DNA from: Fimbriimonas sp.
GTDB taxonomy: Bacteria > Armatimonadota > Fimbriimonadia > Fimbriimonadales > Fimbriimonadaceae
NCBI GenBank assembly: GCA_031292555.1
Contig: JARLGV010000021.1
Location: forward strand, 62,001 to 126,000
Direction of reading: 5' to 3'
Length of the DNA stretch: 64,000 bases
Positions 18,291-27,545 of this stretch are shown here, one piece after another; position 1 is the first letter of the stretch, and each line of letters opens with the position of its first letter. The notes under the pieces were generated by a model. That model made no database searches, had not been told where the DNA came from, and was given only the letters and a program-made list of their open reading frames with translations. A program made the translations under genes and the position numbers.

Positions 18291-19151
18291 CTAGTCTACG
18301 ACGTCGACTTCGACCTGGGGCACGATCCCGATTTCAGCGCCTTTCTTGAGGAACAGCCGAATCGACCGAACTCCTTCTTCTCCCATGTCCATGGTTCGTT
18401 CATTGACGTACATCCCCACGAATTCGTCGCTCGTCGGAACATCCATGCCGCGGGCAAACTGCAACGCATAGTCCAAGGCGGTCGTTCGATTCTGCAGGCC
18501 AGCCGTGATCGATTCCCGCATGCACCGGCTGACCTCGACAACTGCTTCCGGGCCAAGGTCTTTACGGACGACATTCACGCCCAACGGCAGAGGCAGGCCG
18601 GTCAGCCCCTTCCACCATACGCCCATGTCGGCAATCAACTTGAGACCTTCTCTTTCATAGGTTAGCTGCCCCTCGTGGATGATCAGGCCTGCTTCGAAGC
18701 GTCCATCTTGAATGGCCGGAATGATATCGTCGAAGTTCACGACTTCGAATTTGGGCTTAACACCGGGGCCATATTGGTCCGCGAAGTATAGATTCAAAGC
18801 AAGAAATGCCGAAGTCTGGAGCCCTGGAACTGCGATAACCGTTTCTCTCAACTCGTCTTTGGAAAGCCCACTCTTAGCGACAATCATGGGTCCATAATCG
18901 TCTCCAAAGGATCCGCCGTGCCTCAGAAGGGCATATTTGTCAGCAACATGGGAGAACGCATGCACCGATATCGCGGTTGACTCTAGCTTCCCCTCCATCG
19001 CCCATTCGTTCAGAGTCTGAATATCGCGCAAAATATGCTCGAACTCGAACTCGGATTGGACTGCCCCGCTGGCAAGCCCCCAGAACATGAAGGCATCGTC
19101 GGAATCGGGGGAATGTCCCAGTCGGATCTTGATTGGCGCGGTCGTACTCAC
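18291..19151 (-). CDS. mqnD: MqnD-like 1,4-dihydroxy-6-naphthoate synthase (futalosine pathway)
   Basis: The 286-residue protein has the periplasmic-binding-like fold of MqnA/MqnD. The N-terminal signature LGHSPDSDDAFMFWGL corresponds to the SPCPNDTFMF motif of MqnD, followed by VSVHAFSHVADKYALL and GLIIHEGQLTYEREGL, as in MqnD proteins. It should convert cyclic dehypoxanthinyl futalosine to 1,4-dihydroxy-6-naphthoate in menaquinone synthesis, in the cytosol. The start is a GTG with TAAACT ending six bases upstream and no Shine-Dalgarno, a likely leaderless start. Other mqn genes are not in the window, so the MqnD/MqnA choice rests on the motif alone. Confidence 0.82.
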   Translation of the reverse strand: MSTTAPIKIRLGHSPDSDDAFMFWGLASGAVQSEFEFEHILRDIQTLNEWAMEGKLESTAISVHAFSHVADKYALLRHGGSFGDDYGPMIVAKSGLSKDELRETVIAVPGLQTSAFLALNLYFADQYGPGVKPKFEVVNFDDIIPAIQDGRFEAGLIIHEGQLTYEREGLKLIADMGVWWKGLTGLPLPLGVNVVRKDLGPEAVVEVSRCMRESITAGLQNRTTALDYALQFARGMDVPTSDEFVGMYVNERTMDMGEEGVRSIRLFLKKGAEIGIVPQVEVDVVD

Positions 19152-19248
19152 TCCCCAAGTTTACTTTCATTTTATATTGAAAGTTTGATCCGGCCATCCA
19201 AGTGGCGAAAACGAAACGTAAACGCTACATTTGGGGCAAACTAAAATT

Positions 19249-20004
19249 GTGCCGCGCAAGCCGACGATAAGCCCGACCAAGATGACGACTTACCTTGCGT
19301 GTCCGGTCAAATACCGGTACACCTACCTTGATCCGCGTGCCCGCTGGCTCCTCAAAGCGAAAAGCTACTACTCATTCGGCTCGACCCTGCACCATGTTTT
19401 GCAGCGGTTTCACGACGCGGGAGATGCCGGCGTTGAGACGACCGACGAGGTGCTTGCCGCTTATGAGGAGAGTTGGATAGATGCCGGCTACCACTCGGCT
19501 GAAGAGATGGCTGAAGCGTTCGGAGAGGGGCGAGAGATTCTCCAGCGGTACGTCGCGCAAGTTCAGGCCAAACCCGCCGAAGCCAAAACTCTCTTTGTCG
19601 AACGCCAGTTTCGACATGATTTTGGCGACTTCGTGCTCATCGGGCGGATCGACCGAGTGGACGAGTACGAGGACGGAGTGCTCGAAGTCGTGGACTACAA
19701 ATCTGGCCGAGAATCCGTATCGGAGGACGAGGTAGCCACCGACATCGCGATGTGCTGCTACCAACTTCTGCTCCGAACGAAGTTCCCCGACCGCAAGGTA
19801 AGGGCTCGCATCGTCGCGCTCCGAAGTTCGGACAGCGCAGTTCACTCGCTAAGCGATGGCGAGATGGTCGAGTTCGAGCGCGATATCGCGATTCTGGCGC
19901 GGGAGATCCTGAGCGAAAATTTTGACGAGCGGCGTCCGGTACGCAAGCCTATGTGCGAACGCTGCGATTTCCAAATCGCATGTCAGCAGGACCCGGACTT
20001 CTAG
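19249..20004 (+). CDS. PD-(D/E)XK nuclease (RecB/AddB-like) with Fe-S cysteines
   Basis: From the GTG at 19249 the protein has 251 residues. It shows the RecB-family nuclease core: Asp135 in IGRIDRVD, the D-x-K pair in EVVDYKSG (Asp149, Lys151), and a following YQLLLR helix. Four cysteines frame the domain: Cys18 in YLACPVKYRY and Cys236, Cys239, Cys245 in CERCDFQIAC. This is the one-plus-three layout that holds a 4Fe-4S cluster in AddB and Cas4 nucleases. No cas genes or CRISPR repeats are nearby, so a DNA-repair role is more likely. A TTG at 19231 is an alternative start. Confidence 0.85.
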   Translation: MPRKPTISPTKMTTYLACPVKYRYTYLDPRARWLLKAKSYYSFGSTLHHVLQRFHDAGDAGVETTDEVLAAYEESWIDAGYHSAEEMAEAFGEGREILQRYVAQVQAKPAEAKTLFVERQFRHDFGDFVLIGRIDRVDEYEDGVLEVVDYKSGRESVSEDEVATDIAMCCYQLLLRTKFPDRKVRARIVALRSSDSAVHSLSDGEMVEFERDIAILAREILSENFDERRPVRKPMCERCDFQIACQQDPDF

Positions 20005-20015
20005 TCATAGGCACT

Positions 20016-21164
20016 CTAGGACTTCAACGACTTGATTAGGTCCTCGATGTGCGCGATCGCGTAGTCCCGAGATTCCTGTTTGCGAATGTGCCCATCAAGG
20101 AGTTCATCAAATTTGGCATCGAAGTCGTAGAGCTTTTCCATGACGGTCGGCGCATGTCGCGTAAATACTGTTTGGCGAAAACCTGCTTGAAGGGAGCCTG
20201 CAATCGCCTCAGCGCAGAACCAGTTCCCAACCAGCGTCACCGACTCTGAGTGAGATTGATCTAGGTGTATCGCAACTTGGCAGTTCTCATTGTTCATGCT
20301 TTGAAGGAAGCCTAGCAGACACTCCAATCTGCACAACCTCGCATCGACTCCGAACTTCTCATAGGTGATATCCGATTCGATAATGAGCTTGCATCCACGA
20401 GCTTCCGCGTGGCGCCCCAGGGCCAACCGCTCCTTCCGCTGATTCCGGCAATGATCGTCACTTTTAGTGAAGTTGCCGTATCGACGCTTCCAAATGGAGT
20501 GTCCGATTGTCTGAGTAGGAATCGCGAACGAGCTAAGTCCGCCTCGCTGACGAACGATTCCATGCTTGCCGAGGGCCATGACGTCCTCGGCATATTGAGC
20601 CATAAGCCTTGCCCGGTCCTCGGCAAACTCCGCACAGGCATAGATCGCCTCGGATCGACCTGAACTTCGTTCAATAAGGGCGGCGATTCGTTCGGACGAA
20701 AGATATCCCCGAATTGAGTTAACATCGCCGTCGACCAAGCGCAGGGCATGCTTCAGCTGAATGAGACCTTCCGGAAGCTCGCCGACCGCGATTGGCAGCA
20801 CCGGAATATTCAGCGCCATCGAAAAGCCGATCTCCTGGTGGACCCAGATCCGTTGACTAGCTTGCTCAGTCAGAATCGGCACAAAGACGTGGGCGTGGGC
20901 GATGTGATTCTTGATTTGTTCGTGAAATCCTTGGCCGTGGGCGAATTGCTCGTCCCAAAGTGCCTCTACGCCGTCGGTGTTATCGAGAGCTTCCGCAAGT
21001 TTCGATGCCAAATCATAGTTCTCATGCGAATAACTGATAAAGGCACGGTACTTGGGCTCGCCTTCAAGTGGCCCAACAGATTTGGCGGCAGAATGATCCT
21101 CGGATGTGCTCACGATGGTTGCACGATACACCCATTCGATTTCATTCGGCAAGATCGCAACCAC
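20016..21164 (-). CDS. TIR-domain protein with uncharacterised C-terminal domain
   Basis: The 382-residue protein has a TIR domain at about residues 37-160. It begins KYRAFISYSHENYDLASKL, includes LWDEQF and AHVFVPIL, and has a glutamate in WVHQEIGFSMAL (Glu111) where NADase-active TIRs carry the catalytic Glu. Residues ~230-382 form a second, unrecognised alpha/beta region (RGCKLIIESDITYEKFGVD, CQVAIHLDQSHSESVTLVGN). Bacterial TIR proteins commonly deplete NAD+ or make signalling nucleotides in antiphage defence. The start is uncertain: GTG at 21164 is taken, GTG at 21113 is possible, and neither has a Shine-Dalgarno. It converges on the nuclease gene with an 11-base gap. No recognised defence partner is present. 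Confidence 0.78.
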   Translation of the reverse strand: MVAILPNEIEWVYRATIVSTSEDHSAAKSVGPLEGEPKYRAFISYSHENYDLASKLAEALDNTDGVEALWDEQFAHGQGFHEQIKNHIAHAHVFVPILTEQASQRIWVHQEIGFSMALNIPVLPIAVGELPEGLIQLKHALRLVDGDVNSIRGYLSSERIAALIERSSGRSEAIYACAEFAEDRARLMAQYAEDVMALGKHGIVRQRGGLSSFAIPTQTIGHSIWKRRYGNFTKSDDHCRNQRKERLALGRHAEARGCKLIIESDITYEKFGVDARLCRLECLLGFLQSMNNENCQVAIHLDQSHSESVTLVGNWFCAEAIAGSLQAGFRQTVFTRHAPTVMEKLYDFDAKFDELLDGHIRKQESRDYAIAHIEDLIKSLKS

Positions 21165-21225
21165 CTAACATTACTGGGATTGCAGTTGGCGCTAGAAAAG
21201 TACGTATGCAGACAGATATTCTAGC

Positions 21226-22863
21226 CTAGCTATTTTTCATAAGGCTGATGTGGATGGGAATAGCTCCAAGCGCAACTCCTTTCTCATATGGCATCGGCGG
21301 CGAGATCCTCACCTCAAGCAGAGTGTCGGACGCTAGCTGCACCTGCCCCAATTGGATGGCTGTGCTTCCCGAGTCGGGAACGGTGGCGACAATCATGTGT
21401 TCGCCTATCGAAATCTGAACAGTAGCTGTATCGCCAGGACGTTGGAACTTTCCGCTGACCGTGTAGCTCCCGGGTTCGATGCCTGATACGAGCCACTGCA
21501 AGCGATGCAATCTTGGAGGGTCGCTATAGCCGTAACCATTTCGGTGGTAGTACGCGTCTCCCGACACAGGGAACAAAAAGAGGCTTCCGTCGGAGTCCGG
21601 ATGGACAGATCGGTGCCTAACAACCGGTGGCTCAGCCAACTCAACCTTGACGATTGCCGGTAGCCGTTCACCCGTCTCAGGTCCGACTTCGATTTTGGGG
21701 AATCCAGCCTCTACACCAACTGGCAATTCGCGACATCCCGCGAATCTAGCGGACAGAATTTCTGTCTCCAGCCCTGGAAGACGTATGGCCCCGTCTTCCG
21801 GCCAGTCCAACACAAACAGAAAGAGGTTCTGCCCTCGATAAGTCGCTGCCCCGAAATCCAAGTGGCGGAAGGGCTGAGGTTCGGTGTCCTCGATCGCTTC
21901 CCTATTCTTGGCGAGCCAGTCCCCAATTCCCAGTAGGACTTCCGCCTCGAACTCAACGATCGAACCGTCGCCCCTTGGACCGATGTTTAGGAGGTAGTTG
22001 CCTCCTCGGCTTACGACCCTGACGAGATTGCAAATGTGTTCTCTTGTCTTCGCCACAACATCAGGCCGTTCTTGCCAAGACCGGTACCCCCAAGTTTCGT
22101 GAAAAATCGATGCGGGAGATTGCCAAGGCTCGCCTAGCGGATAGGACGGAATCTCGTTGTCCCCCATAACCGTGAAGTCTCCCTGATAGTTAAAAACTCT
22201 CCCGCTCACCATCGTTTCCGGTTGGAGGCGATGCACTGTGTCGGCAAAGAGAATGCTCTGGTCCAGGCTTGGCTTGCCCATGTCGAACCAGACCTCCGAG
22301 ATCGGACCGTAGTTGGACATAAGCTCCGAGAGCTGAGCCGCGTTGAACCGGGCATGGACATCCGGAATCTCGTTATCGTTCCGAATACCTGACAACGGAT
22401 CGTAATCGATTGGCGTGGCGCCCTCATAGTGCCAGTCGATCGTCGAAAAGTAGACGCCGAAATCAAGTCCCTTCCGCGCACAGGCTTCAGACAACTCTGC
22501 GACGACATCCCGTCCGTATGGAGTCGCGTCCACGACGTTGTAGCCTGTCTGTCCGGTATGGAATAGGCTAAAGCCATCGTGGTGTTTGGAGGTGATGACC
22601 ACGAACTTCATTCCGGCATCGGCGGCAAGAGACGCAACCATATCGGGGTCCCATTCTAGTGGGTTGAACTGGCTAGCGAGTTGCTCGTACTCGTCCTTTG
22701 GGATTCGAGCATGGGCCTGGATCTGCTCGTTGTATCCGTCTATTCTTTGGCCGTTCCAAGTTCCTCCGAGGGTCGAATACAGGCCCCAGTGGATGAATAA
22801 CCCAAACCTCCTACCTTGCCATTTGGCGATTGTCTCGGCAGAAGGACGGGGAGGACGTCTCAT
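21226..22863 (-). CDS. GH29 alpha-L-fucosidase
   Basis: The 545-residue protein has the GH29 catalytic barrel at residues ~10-330. The N-terminal FGLFIHWGLYSTLGG, the substrate-binding SKHHDGFSLF, and the nucleophile region EVWFDMGKP (Asp194) are diagnostic. A beta-sandwich C-terminal domain follows. The enzyme releases L-fucose from glycans. No signal peptide is seen, suggesting a cytoplasmic site or a misjudged start. It begins 15 bases after the stop of the upstream unclassified toroid gene with a GAGGTGA sequence just before the ATG, so it is in an operon with it. Confidence 0.9.
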   Translation of the reverse strand: MRRPPRPSAETIAKWQGRRFGLFIHWGLYSTLGGTWNGQRIDGYNEQIQAHARIPKDEYEQLASQFNPLEWDPDMVASLAADAGMKFVVITSKHHDGFSLFHTGQTGYNVVDATPYGRDVVAELSEACARKGLDFGVYFSTIDWHYEGATPIDYDPLSGIRNDNEIPDVHARFNAAQLSELMSNYGPISEVWFDMGKPSLDQSILFADTVHRLQPETMVSGRVFNYQGDFTVMGDNEIPSYPLGEPWQSPASIFHETWGYRSWQERPDVVAKTREHICNLVRVVSRGGNYLLNIGPRGDGSIVEFEAEVLLGIGDWLAKNREAIEDTEPQPFRHLDFGAATYRGQNLFLFVLDWPEDGAIRLPGLETEILSARFAGCRELPVGVEAGFPKIEVGPETGERLPAIVKVELAEPPVVRHRSVHPDSDGSLFLFPVSGDAYYHRNGYGYSDPPRLHRLQWLVSGIEPGSYTVSGKFQRPGDTATVQISIGEHMIVATVPDSGSTAIQLGQVQLASDTLLEVRISPPMPYEKGVALGAIPIHISLMKNS

Positions 22864-22878
22864 TCACCTCAATTTTAC

Positions 22879-25152
22879 CTAGTGGGTCGTTTCTCCGGCA
22901 GGTAGAACGATCGTCTTGGTCTCTCCTGGGGCCAGTTCCAAAACTCGAGCACCGGCGAGAGCAGACTGCCAGGCGACGGATTCAGTCGATCGCCGCTCTT
23001 CTGCCAAGATCCTCACCTTCGCTGGGAGCGAGGTCGGGTTTGTGAGGGCAATCGTGCGACCTCGAATAAGTCGTGCATGAACGTGATCTAGGCACCAGAC
23101 TCGGTGGCGATCTAAATCCACGTACACACCCGGCAGATCGGTGCAGGTGAGCATAATCGCCAGTTCGCACCAGGAGACCGAACTGTCGCCCACTGCGCCG
23201 ACACCGCTATCACCCTCCCAGTCGCTCGTATTGACCCGCTCGTTGACGAATCCGTCTTGATTTGATCCGATGGGACGATCGTGCCGCGACATGAACTCCA
23301 AGATGCCGTGGGCGATGTCCTCCAACAGATCCAAGTACACGGGATCTCCAGTTGCTCGATACAGTTTGATGAGACTGTCGCCCGATGCCGAGCAAATGCC
23401 GGGCGCTGCATGCTTGTTCTGTACGCTCGCCCACACCGCCCCCGTCGATCGAACCTTGGCGCGTGCCAGTTCGCTTCCGGGTGGGAACGGGAAGTCGTAA
23501 GCCATCACCCAACTCGAACAGAGCGCGGCCGCTTCCTTTGCTCGATTGAGCCATTCGGTCTTCTTTGTAACCTCGAAGAGGACGACCATAGATTCGAGAA
23601 GCGCAAATGCAGATTCGCTATCCGGGCATTGGAGGATTTCCCCGGGCCCCCCGGTCGTGTACCCCTTGTCGAGATCTCGCTTGGCCATCATGCGAGCCGA
23701 CTCCTGGGCTACTTCGATATAGTCCGCATCGTGGTATCGCTCCGATGCAAGGGCAAGAGCAGCCGGTACGATTGCTCCAGCGGTCGACCCTCCCACGTCG
23801 ATCGCACCTGTCTTGACGTTCACCAACTGCCCGAACTGTCGATAGCGACGCCAAAGGCTCACGAATGCGTCGGCCCACCGGCGAGCGACAACATCCCATT
23901 CTGGGCGGATCTCATTCGGTTTGAGGATCGCGAGTTGTTTGAGCAAGTAATACAGTCCATCGCCGTTCTTTCGAACCATCGCGATCTCCGGCTCTTTGAG
24001 GTTGTCCTCGAAGTTATCGCCATAGACGACGCCGTCGCGATACATCCCGTAAAGGAACCCTGATGGGGCCGATAGCCTCTTCAGGGTCGTATCGATGCTT
24101 ACGAGAGAGCGATGGAATCCTGGTTCGGTCCGGGCAGTCAGCATGGGATACGTCGACATCAGTCCTCCGACCCATCCAAGTTGAATGTGTCCAAATGGGC
24201 TATCGCCATTGCCGTTTTTGAAGTAGCCTCCCGGCTTGAACCAACGCATACGATTCTGGAGAGCGATCTCAGAATCGAGGGCGAAGCTGTACGGAGTGAC
24301 GCACTCTTTGGCCTTTGCTGGCAACAAGTTCTTGCGAACTCTCATAAATCGGTCAAGTAATCCTTTCGGACCGTCCGTATCGAAGAGATAGGCTCGAAAT
24401 GTGAGCGAGATCTCGTGCCCAACTTCGATGTTGGCTGCTTGATCCGAGCTGGGTTCCAAGTGCATGCCCCCATAGCGCAGCCGCCGAATGCCTGGGGAAG
24501 TTAGGACGACGACGGCATGCCGCCGATCATCCGATTCTTGGATAACGATCCCGTTCTGGCCGAGATCTGTTCGATCGGGTACGAGAACTAGAAGAGCTTT
24601 GCGCAGTTTGGGGAAGTACACGCCGAATGAGGGACAAGTCATCGAACTCGTCCGCAACTCGACTTCGGACGGTCCAGCGACATTACTCAGCCTGGGAACG
24701 TCGGTAATTGTCACGGGAATGTCTGGCCTGCGGTCCTCGGTCGGAAACTTCGGAGCATATTCGACGGGACGACAGCGGAACCGATTACCCGCATAGAGGG
24801 CGCCCGGCACAAACACATAGTTCGCCTCATCCCAACTGTCGAACCGAAAAGCCAAGGCAAGGCCGCTCGATACCTTTCTGACGGCATTGGGTCTGAAGCG
24901 CGCCGTCACGCAAATCGAACGGTCGCGATCGGACTTCGCTTCGATGCTCTTTGTCCAACCAGTCTCGTCTGCGCCACGGAGCATTGCTCCTTCGTATCGA
25001 CAAGCGGTTCCGACAAACGACGCTCCAAGGGCCTTTAACGGCTGCACTAATGCGCGAGGCGTTTCGCTGGTTAGGCCACCAAGGGAGGAAATCCAATCGT
25101 TAGCTTTGATCTGAAAATGGACATTCATCAGGAGGATCAGTGGCAAGAGCAC
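22879..25152 (-). CDS. Unclassified alpha/alpha-toroid-like protein, putative glycosidase
   Basis: The 757-residue protein is not assignable to a known family by eye. After a hydrophobic start (MLLPLILLMNVHFQ) comes a beta-rich half to about residue 300. A helical half follows with repeated Ala/Trp-rich helices (WDVVARRWADAFVSLWRRY, AIVPAALALASERY, GDPVYLDLLEDIAHGIL), the look of six-hairpin glycosidases, and a small C-terminal beta domain. It sits upstream of, and tightly coupled to, a GH29 fucosidase gene, which supports a carbohydrate role. The start used is a GTG; an in-frame ATG eight codons later is possible. The enzymatic reaction is unknown. Confidence 0.65.
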   Translation of the reverse strand: MLLPLILLMNVHFQIKANDWISSLGGLTSETPRALVQPLKALGASFVGTACRYEGAMLRGADETGWTKSIEAKSDRDRSICVTARFRPNAVRKVSSGLALAFRFDSWDEANYVFVPGALYAGNRFRCRPVEYAPKFPTEDRRPDIPVTITDVPRLSNVAGPSEVELRTSSMTCPSFGVYFPKLRKALLVLVPDRTDLGQNGIVIQESDDRRHAVVVLTSPGIRRLRYGGMHLEPSSDQAANIEVGHEISLTFRAYLFDTDGPKGLLDRFMRVRKNLLPAKAKECVTPYSFALDSEIALQNRMRWFKPGGYFKNGNGDSPFGHIQLGWVGGLMSTYPMLTARTEPGFHRSLVSIDTTLKRLSAPSGFLYGMYRDGVVYGDNFEDNLKEPEIAMVRKNGDGLYYLLKQLAILKPNEIRPEWDVVARRWADAFVSLWRRYRQFGQLVNVKTGAIDVGGSTAGAIVPAALALASERYHDADYIEVAQESARMMAKRDLDKGYTTGGPGEILQCPDSESAFALLESMVVLFEVTKKTEWLNRAKEAAALCSSWVMAYDFPFPPGSELARAKVRSTGAVWASVQNKHAAPGICSASGDSLIKLYRATGDPVYLDLLEDIAHGILEFMSRHDRPIGSNQDGFVNERVNTSDWEGDSGVGAVGDSSVSWCELAIMLTCTDLPGVYVDLDRHRVWCLDHVHARLIRGRTIALTNPTSLPAKVRILAEERRSTESVAWQSALAGARVLELAPGETKTIVLPAGETTH

Positions 25153-25247
25153 GCATCTAGTTTGAGCGATCTTGATTTGCGCTTTCGCTCATCCTCACTT
25201 GTTGTGCTTCGCCAATCTACCCAGGGCGTATCGTAAACTCGACAGTC

Positions 25248-25628
25248 ATGCTCCGGTTCTTCGGGTGGATTCTGTTCATGGGCACACTTGGCGCGGGCAT
25301 TTGGTGGGCGACCGGCCTTGTTCGAGACATCCGTATGCCTGCAATGCACGATCGCCGACTGGTGGGGCACTGGATGGGCAAGAAAGGCGAGCGGCCAGTT
25401 CCCCGGTTTCGAGATATCGAGTTTCTCAGCAACGGTACGGCCTTCGTACCCGGCATGAGCCAATTTCGATGGGGTACCGACAAGGGCATTCTGCACCTAG
25501 TTGGTCGAGCATCGGGCACGGATTGGCTCAACGGAGTCTATGCTTACCGGGTCGGCCCCAAAAGCCGATCGATCAAGTTCAACACACAGCCATTTGGCAT
25601 GCTTCCAGCCCAGTTAATGCGCCGATAG
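25248..25628 (+). CDS. Small membrane-anchored hypothetical protein
   Basis: This 126-residue protein has one N-terminal transmembrane segment (FFGWILFMGTLGAGIWWATG), with the rest likely outside. The soluble part resembles short stress- or envelope-type domains that report substrate binding as a single beta barrel (HWMGKKGERPVPRFRDIEF), but I recognise no family. A TAAACT box ends eight bases before the ATG, supporting this start and an almost leaderless transcript. It is the only plus-strand gene inside the minus-strand glycan module. Confidence 0.6.
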   Translation: MLRFFGWILFMGTLGAGIWWATGLVRDIRMPAMHDRRLVGHWMGKKGERPVPRFRDIEFLSNGTAFVPGMSQFRWGTDKGILHLVGRASGTDWLNGVYAYRVGPKSRSIKFNTQPFGMLPAQLMRR

Positions 25629-25630
25629 GT

Positions 25631-25682
25631 CTTCCAGATCAGACGCTCCGTGGAAGCCTTGGATTCGGCTACCGAATCCAAG
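25631..25682. terminator. Double hairpin between convergent genes
   Basis: CTTCCA (25631-25636) pairs with TGGAAG (25651-25656). Directly after it, an 11-base perfect stem (25658-25668 with 25672-25682) closes on a CTA loop. It lies between the small membrane protein gene and the end of the GH110-like gene, so it could stop transcription from both sides, although no long T-run follows. Confidence 0.5.
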
Positions 25683-25709
25683 CAACTTGGCCAAAGTTCC
25701 CGCCGCCAA

Positions 25710-27497
25710 CTATTTCCACGGTTTTACGACTGCCGGATTTCCATTACCGGTCTCGATGCGAATTGAGTTGCCGGAGAATCCCCGATCCAAGTGGTTCATC
25801 TCCACATGGACATCCTGACAATCGACAAACGTCAAACCGGCCTGGGTCGATCTAGTGGCAGCAAAGTCCTTCGTTGCCTGGATCCGATTGTGGAGGAAAC
25901 AAAGCCCCTTCACCGACTTTGCCCAGAGCACCGGTGCGTCAAACATCCGAAAAGTATTGTTCTCGATCCGGATGTTCTCGTGAAATGTGGTGCGGCCGGG
26001 CTTGGGGATCTCAGGATGGATTGAGATCACTGCATCACCATCCTGATATGGGCTCGTGTTGCAGTTCTCAAACACGTTTTTTCGGATCGTCACGTCCCTC
26101 ACGGCGCCAGATTCGAACCAGTAGTTAGCGTCGCCGGCGATCAAAATGGCGGCTCCACTTGACCGAAAGGTGCAGCCCTCCACCAAGACTTTGCCTGGAG
26201 TCGAAACCAGGAGGCCACGGGCACGCACCCTCCCGAAAGTTGTGTTCCTCACCGTGAATGACGGCGTCCACGTCAAATTCTCGACCGCATCGTTCGGCGC
26301 CAGATCTTCAGGGAGCGGTTTCTCGACCTCGATTTCGAATTCCCGCGCCGAAACGTGCTTCACACCCCTCACCCTTTCGGTGCCCCGGCTGAGCATCGTT
26401 TCGTGGTCGATGAGCGAAATGCTGTCGCCCGGATCGGCGAATCGCATGCCGACGCTCTCGTCGTGCATGAATCGGCACTTTAGCGTTTTGGGTCCAAGTT
26501 TCTCGATGACTCGTACCGCCGTTCCATGAACGTTGATCGGGTCATCCATGAGGCCCTCGAACCTGGCATCTTCCACCAGGATGCTCCCCTTGCAGTTCGA
26601 GAAATGAAACCCGTCGTCATGTCCGGCAAATACACGGCCCGATGCGGGGTCGGGCGCTACTTCAACTCGTCGAAACGTCAGGTTCTCGGAGTACTGACTC
26701 AAGATGCCAAGCCCCGATGTGAAGCGGTACCGGATGTCCGACAGCGTAACATTTCGACAGCCGTCGATAAAGGTGCCGGCGTGATCCCGAACACCGTGTC
26801 GTGCCACAAGTAAGTCGCCAACCTTAGGAAACCGCTTGCAGTGGTAGTCGAACCGAACCTTTCCGGGCCCAATCTCGTGAACGGCAGCTTCGCTCCATGG
26901 TCCATCCGTGAATCCGGCATCTCCAGTGGACTCACGAACTCCCTTTGTCGATGGGTCGAATTCCATGAAGGCCCAGACTCGACGCTTCCACGTGTGATCG
27001 ACAAAGTATAGTTGGCCGTCCTCTACTTCGTACGGGAAGGCCCGGGCATCGATCGAAAGAGCAAATCCGGTTGGCCCAGATTCGACGACCGTCCCCTGCG
27101 ACATCATCGGTCGGTCCCAGTCGACCGTGAAGCCGTTCAACTTGACATCGTTGCTGTTCAGCAAGGCAAAGGGAATCGTGCGATCGTGAAAGATCAAGCG
27201 GGCGCCGTGCCCCTCCAGGCTCAGTCCGTTCTGATTCTCAAGCAGAATGGAGATCTTGCGAGGGTTCTCGACCTGTGTATTCGACAAGTAAAGCTCTCGA
27301 TCGAAAGCATGGTCCCGATAGAAGTGGTAGTCACCGGGGGCGAACTCTACGACCGCGGTTCTACCATGAGCCGCGTCAATCGCACGATTGACGGCCAAAG
27401 TCGCGTCGCCTAGTGAGCCTGGTACGACCCCAAAGTCAGAAACGCGTATGTGCAAGGGAGGTTGGATCAGGGATGCCATGATGAGGCTCAGTACCAC
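25710..27497 (-). CDS. GH110-like alpha-1,3-galactosidase, right-handed beta-helix
   Basis: The 595-residue protein resembles GH110 enzymes. It has an early DFGVVPG strand, NGFTVDWDRPMMSQGTVVE and the conserved acidic stretch GHDDGFHFSNCKGS, then LMDDPINVHGTAVRV. Parallel beta-helix coils fill the rest (VRDVTIRKNVFENC, IRIENNTFRMFDAPV). GH110 enzymes remove terminal alpha-1,3-linked galactose, for example from blood-group B-type glycans. A short hydrophobic N-terminus (LSLIMASLIQPPL) may be a signal peptide. The start is a GTG, the first usable codon after an in-frame stop, 48 bases downstream of the metallophosphoesterase gene, so the two are probably co-transcribed. Confidence 0.82.
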   Translation of the reverse strand: MVLSLIMASLIQPPLHIRVSDFGVVPGSLGDATLAVNRAIDAAHGRTAVVEFAPGDYHFYRDHAFDRELYLSNTQVENPRKISILLENQNGLSLEGHGARLIFHDRTIPFALLNSNDVKLNGFTVDWDRPMMSQGTVVESGPTGFALSIDARAFPYEVEDGQLYFVDHTWKRRVWAFMEFDPSTKGVRESTGDAGFTDGPWSEAAVHEIGPGKVRFDYHCKRFPKVGDLLVARHGVRDHAGTFIDGCRNVTLSDIRYRFTSGLGILSQYSENLTFRRVEVAPDPASGRVFAGHDDGFHFSNCKGSILVEDARFEGLMDDPINVHGTAVRVIEKLGPKTLKCRFMHDESVGMRFADPGDSISLIDHETMLSRGTERVRGVKHVSAREFEIEVEKPLPEDLAPNDAVENLTWTPSFTVRNTTFGRVRARGLLVSTPGKVLVEGCTFRSSGAAILIAGDANYWFESGAVRDVTIRKNVFENCNTSPYQDGDAVISIHPEIPKPGRTTFHENIRIENNTFRMFDAPVLWAKSVKGLCFLHNRIQATKDFAATRSTQAGLTFVDCQDVHVEMNHLDRGFSGNSIRIETGNGNPAVVKPWK

Positions 27498-27545
27498 GTC
27501 GAGAATGATACCGATGCGTCTCGAGATTTCTTTGCCCGGTATATG

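Noticed and set aside
19249-20004. Cas4 interpretation of the Fe-S nuclease
   Set aside because: The cysteine layout fits Cas4, but no cas genes or CRISPR repeats occur in the window; a RecB/AddB-like repair role is simpler.
19249-21164. A nuclease-TIR two-gene defence operon
   Set aside because: The genes are convergent, not co-directional, so an operon is ruled out. Any link would be by proximity only.
25172-25855. 227-codon plus-strand frame overlapping the small membrane protein and the GH110-like gene end
   Set aside because: It overlaps two better-supported genes, crosses the hairpins at 25631-25682 and has no domain features.
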